Shown here: positions 62,001 to 64,000 of the stretch, piece after piece
Layout: every line of letters starts with the position of its first letter
Position numbering within the stretch: the first letter of the stretch is position 1
Assembly (NCBI RefSeq): GCF_041734735.1
Contig: NC_134900.1
Location: 29,454,870 to 29,518,869, forward strand
DNA: 64,000 bases
Direction of reading: 5' to 3'
DNA from: Babylonia areolata
Taxonomy: Eukaryota > Mollusca > Gastropoda > Neogastropoda > Buccinidae
Notes under the pieces: model-generated
Told to the model about the DNA's origin: nothing
What the model saw: only the letters and a program-made list of their open reading frames with translations
The model's database searches: none
Program-made: the position numbers and the translations under genes

Positions 62001-62510
62001 TAATTTGTAATTTTTTGTTTCAAGTGAAGCACCCTGAGCTGTCAGAGAGAAAGGGCGCAATATAAAAGTACATTATTATCATCATTATTATTCTTATCAT
62101 CATTAACTCTCTCCATACGAACGGCGAAAGAGACGACGTTAACAGCGTTTCATCCCAATTACCATCATCAAAATATTGCAAGCGGAACGCTCTTATACTG
62201 AAGAGGTGAATGTTGACAAAGAATACCACAGTTCTGACGATGAAAGCTAAAGGTTGGGTCATTCAGACACCCACTGGACATCCGAGGGGTCTGTGTAGAG
62301 GAGAAGAGAGGACTGGCCGTACTGAGTGAGTTAAGACAAAACAAATCTCATCCGCCATGATGATGACAGACCCCCATACCATGGTATCTCTCAGGATCCA
62401 AGAAGCCGTGGAGGTGGGGGTGGACCTGGCTGGCCCCGCACTTGGGCAGCACGTCCCAAATCACAGACGGGAAACGTGCGGAGGGAAACGATTTGTGGGC
62501 CTTGTGGAAC
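52049..62510 (-). CDS. HIT/GalT-superfamily protein gene, 3' part, six exons
   Basis: Minus-strand exons in transcript order are 62510-62380, 60410-60271, 57725-57641, 56269-56211, 54453-54355 and 52132-52049. Every junction is AG/GT and the phases agree, giving 198 residues to a TGA stop. The first exon starts inside a codon, so the 5' part lies beyond the window or in an exon I did not recognise. The first visible exon contains GASQVHPHLHG with histidines at visible residues 30, 32 and 34. This fits the HIT-superfamily catalytic signature and resembles GalT and Ap4A-phosphorylase type active sites; in those families the central His carries the nucleotidyl intermediate. The later VPRKDHEVVIMAP segment recalls the conserved strand of these proteins. 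The substrate is unknown and a true GALT assignment is not supported. The six introns... strictly five visible introns carry SINEs, tandem arrays, a LINE tail and a TIR element. Confidence 0.85.
52290..52681 (+). mobile_element. tRNA-derived SINE-1, full-length copy
   Basis: The 5' end carries pol III-like boxes, TAGCCGAGTGG (A box) and GGTTCGAATC (B box), within a tRNA-like head. A body of about 300 bp follows with GGTTATGGAAACAAGAACAT and GGAGTATGGCTGCC blocks, then a (GAA)n tail at 52663-52678. It lies in the last visible intron of the GalT-like gene, opposite in sense to it. Confidence 0.88.
52831..53205 (-). mobile_element. tRNA-derived SINE-2, full-length copy
   Basis: On the minus strand the head has GATGGCCAAGAGGTAACGCA and a B-box-like GGTTCGAGTC, followed by GTGGTCTGGACGCTAGTTA, an AAAGAACCCACAGCAACAAA block and a poly(A)-like run. 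The body differs from SINE-1. Confidence 0.8.
53871..54355 (-). repeat. 50-bp minisatellite repeating an exon-intron junction
   Basis: About ten units at a strict 50-bp spacing (landmark GACCATGGTT at 53921, 53971, 54021, 54071 and onward). On the minus strand each has CTGTTYRTG followed by gtgagtcgtttgg, the same as the real exon end and donor at 54355/54354. The far end merges into a SINE-like segment (53815-53900). The array therefore appears to have grown from a SINE next to the exon donor. Confidence 0.88.
54355..54453 (-). CDS. GalT-like exon beside a SINE and a donor array
   Basis: The exon is 99 nt long, phase 0 at both ends, and codes for EGEEAVIPAYARVITRGVVT then DIRADMSSLELFT. The acceptor AACCAG is chosen because it is the only nearby AG that keeps frame with the previous exon. 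A SINE tail begins 29 bp upstream of that acceptor. The gtgagtcg donor is the first of about ten tandem near-copies. Confidence 0.84.
54483..54627 (-). mobile_element. SINE-1 3' fragment next to an exon acceptor
   Basis: Only the last 145 bp of SINE-1 remains, ending in a (GAA)n tail at 54483-54499. The tail lies 29 bp upstream of the GalT-like exon acceptor at 54453, in the same sense as the gene. Confidence 0.85.
55045..55215 (+). repeat. Dispersed repeat R2
   Basis: The copy starts at GTGACCCACTAGTGCAGACT and includes GGAGAAAACGAAATTAACTA and GATAACCTCCCGGAAGCAGG. It is in the same orientation as the 11376 copy and opposite to 59268. Confidence 0.7.
55690..56160. repeat. Pentanucleotide satellite in a GalT-like intron
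   Basis: Roughly 90 diverged 5-bp units, of TGTAT, TGTAC and TGCAT type in the left two thirds and ATGGT/ATGGC type from about 55975 to 56090, then back to CACTG type. It ends about 50 bp from the donor of the exon at 56211. Confidence 0.9.
56211..56269 (-). CDS. GalT-like short exon
   Basis: The exon is 59 nt long and codes for FVEDQGKYCFSMGMAYPAL after completing a split Ala codon. Its acceptor is formed directly by a (TG)n tract ending in CAG, so microsatellite length changes would alter the tract before the acceptor. The donor is gtgagc. Confidence 0.84.
56843..57262 (+). mobile_element. SINE-1 body joined to an alternative 3' domain
   Basis: The left part (to about 57050) is the SINE-1 body without its tRNA head. 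Instead of a (GAA)n tail it continues into a roughly 200-bp domain with CCTGTTGTGCAAATGACCCC, GTAAAGCGCTTAAAGCCTGG and GTGCTATATAAGTATCC, ending in (ATCA)n. The same 3' domain occurs at 59040-59255. Confidence 0.78.
57641..57725 (-). CDS. GalT-like exon with VPRKDHEVVIMAP
   Basis: The exon is 85 nt long, phase 0 at its start and leaving with one base of an Ala codon at gtgaga. It codes for VPRKDHEVVIMAPAANNDFF and EMVYFVLR. The hydrophobic strand after the basic turn resembles the P-x-x-H strand of HIT-like folds. Confidence 0.86.
57755..58466. repeat. Short tandem array split by a LINE tail
   Basis: Units of about 20-24 bp like ATCAACCACATACACCCATA occur at 57755-57855 and again at 58268-58466, on both sides of the LINE tail. 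The simplest reading is LINE insertion into an existing array. Confidence 0.75.
57858..58272 (+). mobile_element. 3' end of an L2/CR1-like LINE
   Basis: Translation shows the degraded C-terminus of a non-LTR ORF2 (RLKLTTVGRCSFSVSGPCNW then NELPLS), followed by a short 3' UTR with AGCGCTATATAAATACC and an (ATT)n tail. It is strongly 5'-truncated and interrupts a short tandem array on either side. Confidence 0.78.
58835..59255 (+). mobile_element. SINE-2 fragment, (AT)n, then the shared 3' domain
   Basis: The left part (58835-58990) matches the SINE-2 body, including GTGGTCTGGATGCTAGTCA and AACCCATAGCAACAAGAGAG. An (AT)n microsatellite at 58991-59036 follows, then the same 3' domain as at 57050-57255 (CCTGTTGTGCAAATGACTCC). 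It appears to be one mosaic element expanded by the microsatellite. Confidence 0.7.
59268..59460 (-). repeat. Dispersed repeat R2
   Basis: This minus-strand copy ends at the GACCCACTCGTGCAGACTCC block (about 59450) and is the most complete of the three at its other end (GGATCGGCGTTGTTATTAC-like side near 59265). Confidence 0.7.
59650..60226 (-). mobile_element. Short TIR element (MITE-like), copy 3 in an intron
   Basis: The minus-strand copy has inverted ends at 59669-59680 and 60210-60221. It lies in the GalT-like intron about 50 bp from the donor of the exon at 60271. About 60 bp more interior sequence is present near its right... 3' end (59681-59780) than in copies 1 and 2. Confidence 0.8.
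60271..60410 (-). CDS. GalT-like exon
   Basis: The exon is 140 nt long, entered after GTGTCAG in phase 1 and leaving at gtcagt in phase 0. It codes for 46 full codons including ESWRRGAQDYYSISGANFY and VTHRSATAFASL, a segment that looks folded and aromatic. A TIR element ends about 50 bp beyond its donor. Confidence 0.86.
61625..62100 (+). mobile_element. 3' end of an L2/CR1-like LINE
   Basis: The C-terminal frame RINTRTYGECSFLFAAPRKW then NHLPHLIRASDSISALRSS ends at TAA at 61858-61860 and is typical of L2/CR1 ORF2 ends. The 3' UTR closes with GGGCGCAATATAAAAGTAC and an (ATT)n-type tail. It is 5'-truncated, with a clean reading frame in the part that remains. Confidence 0.8.
62380..62510 (-). 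CDS. GalT-like exon with His triad
   Basis: The exon is 131 nt long. It opens with the last base of a codon after GTGTGCAG and ends with the first base of a Gly codon before gtatgg. It codes for FHKAHKSFPSARFPSVIWDV followed by LPKCGASQVHPHLHG and FLDPERYH. The HPHLH core is the likely active site. The acceptor is the end member of a tandem array to its right on the + strand. Confidence 0.87.
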
Positions 62511-62990
62511 CTGCACACCACATGATAGACAGATAGACAGATATTTGCATTGACTGTCATATTCCAACCTGCACACAGCATGATAGATAGACAGACAGAT
62601 ATAAGCATTGACTGGCATATTCCAGCCTGCACACCGCTTGATAGATAGATAGACAGATATATGCGCATTGATTGGCATATTCCAACCTGCACACCGCATG
62701 ATAGATAGACAAATATATGCACTGACTGGCATATTCCAACCTGCACACAGCATGACAGATTGATAGATATAAGCATTGATTAGCATATTCCAACCTGCAC
62801 ACCGCACAATAGATAGATATATGCATCGACTGGAATATTCCAACCGGCACACCGCATGACAGATACATACATATACGCATTGATTGGCATATTCCAACCT
62901 GCACACCGCATGATAGACAGACAGACAGATATACGCATTGACTGGCATATTCCAACATGCACACAGCATGATAGACAGATACACAGAGTA
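62508..62990 (-). repeat. 50-60-bp minisatellite repeating a 3' splice site
   Basis: About nine units with landmark AACCTGCACAC at 62508, 62566, 62684, 62738 and similar positions up to 62954. On the minus strand each unit has a pyrimidine-rich TCTATCTATC tract, then TGCGGTGTGCAG-GTT, like the real acceptor of the exon at 62510. Units include a tetranucleotide GATA-type run that explains their length changes. Confidence 0.88.
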
Positions 62991-63049
62991 GGCTATTGTT
63001 GAGTAGGCTATTGTTGTTGTTGTCCTGTTCTTGTTACGTGATGCAGTAA

Positions 63050-63150
63050 GTGTTGGTGTCGTCTTTGTAAACAACCTTTTATGCATGCAGATGTGTGTAT
63101 CAATTTGTCTGGGTCTCTGGCATGGTTTGTTCAAAATGTGTACAGCAGTT

Positions 63151-63181
<31 letters not shown>

Positions 63182-63480
63182 TGCGAGCGCTCATGCTTTC
63201 TTGATTGCCTTGGACCCTTTTGTTGTTGTTTTTCCATGTGCGCCCGTGGGAAATATTTTGGAATACATTTTTATTTACTCTCTTTCTGTCTGACTTTCAC
63301 TCTCTGCTTCTCTTTCTCTCTTGCATGGGTCTTTGTGTGTGTACTATTGTTGCTGTCTTTGTCTCCATGTAAAGAAAACTCACATGCAAAACAATGTGTA
63401 TACATGATGACGTATCCATGTAGTCACTGCTGTCCGGGTCTGTGGCATGACATAGGCAAAATGTATTTGGCACCCATGTG

Positions 63481-63511
<31 letters not shown>

Positions 63512-63760
63512 CCCTCTCTCTGTGTGTCTGTCTTATCTCTTTTCAGGCTATTTCCCTGTCAGTCTCTCTATCTCTCTCTCCCTCTCTTATGCGTCTAAAT
63601 GTTGGTGTCATTGTTGCTGTCTTTGTCGGTCATCATAAAGAAGAAAACACATATGCAAAACAGCTTGTATGCGTGATGATGTACATATCTATGTATCATT
63701 GCTGTCAGGGTCTATGGCATGACATGTGGCGATATGTGCGATGTGTATATAATTTATAAA
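63050..63760. repeat. Three diverged tandem units of about 250-300 bp
   Basis: Each unit has a TTGTTGCTGTCTTTGTC-like start, an ACACATGCAAAAC block, and GTCTGTGGCATGACAT near its end (63110, 63435, 63708). TC- and GT-rich microsatellites separate them. They lie upstream of the first recognised GalT-like exon. Confidence 0.7.
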
Positions 63761-63944
63761 TCTGTCTCCATCGTCCACCTCCATCCTCCTATCCCCCTCT
63801 CTCTGTGTCTCTCTCCTTTTGTCATGGTTGTTCGTACTTACTGACACGTGTGTCTAATGATGTGGTTCCAAACTTCACAAACACAAAGCAGGTAGTATGC
63901 AGTCCATTATTAACTTTCCACTGGGATCTAAAGACATGAAAATA

Positions 63945-63945
<1 letters not shown>

Positions 63946-64000
<55 letters not shown>
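63946..64000. repeat. (CT)n then (AT)n microsatellite at the window end
   Basis: A CT run passes directly into an AT run that continues to the end of the window. Confidence 0.95.

Noticed and set aside
62348-63194. Long minus-strand frame including repeated ICLSVYHAVCRLEY-type residues
   Set aside because: Only 62380-62510 is exon; the rest translates the acceptor minisatellite.

Overview
The window is eukaryotic nuclear DNA: AT-rich, with small phase-matched coding exons separated by kilobase introns, many microsatellites and several dispersed repeat families. Conserved host proteins plus tRNA-headed SINEs and short retroelement tails point to a lophotrochozoan, most likely a mollusc and perhaps a gastropod. 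That assignment is an inference from repeat style and not a database match. No bacterial or organellar feature was seen.

Layout. 1-5.5 kb is repeat-rich and holds a 5'-truncated LINE inserted into another repeat. 5.5-12.9 kb carries a six-exon Arl8 small GTPase gene on the + strand; its first exon is unusually divergent from the Arl8 family while the other five are near-canonical. 12.9-33 kb has no recognised coding exon, only SINE fragments, a short terminal-inverted-repeat (TIR) element and diverged tandem repeats; long 3' UTRs of the flanking convergent genes could lie here. 33.1-34.0 kb holds one uninterrupted coding exon (about 306 codons, - strand) for an uncharacterised protein, probably with a non-coding 5' exon near 36.0 kb. 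36-52 kb has no recognised gene but contains two large minisatellites: 28-bp units at 38.6-40.2 kb and 42-bp purine-rich units at 49.7-51.5 kb. 52.0-62.5 kb holds seven... more exactly six internal or terminal exons plus intervening repeats of a - strand gene for a HIT/GalT-like protein; its 5' part lies beyond the window or was not recognised.

The most interesting pattern is that tandem duplications repeatedly contain splice junctions. A 50-bp array repeats the 5' splice site of one GalT-like exon about ten times. A 50-60-bp array repeats the 3' splice site of another exon about nine times. In the Arl8 gene both the acceptor and the donor of exon 4 have copies in the adjacent introns. These yield decoy splice sites beside the real ones. 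A second theme is SINE mosaicism: two different tRNA-SINE bodies appear joined to the same 3' domain.

The three genes have no evident shared pathway. Arl8 acts in lysosome transport, the GalT-like protein belongs to a nucleotide-transferase/hydrolase superfamily, and the third is of unknown function.
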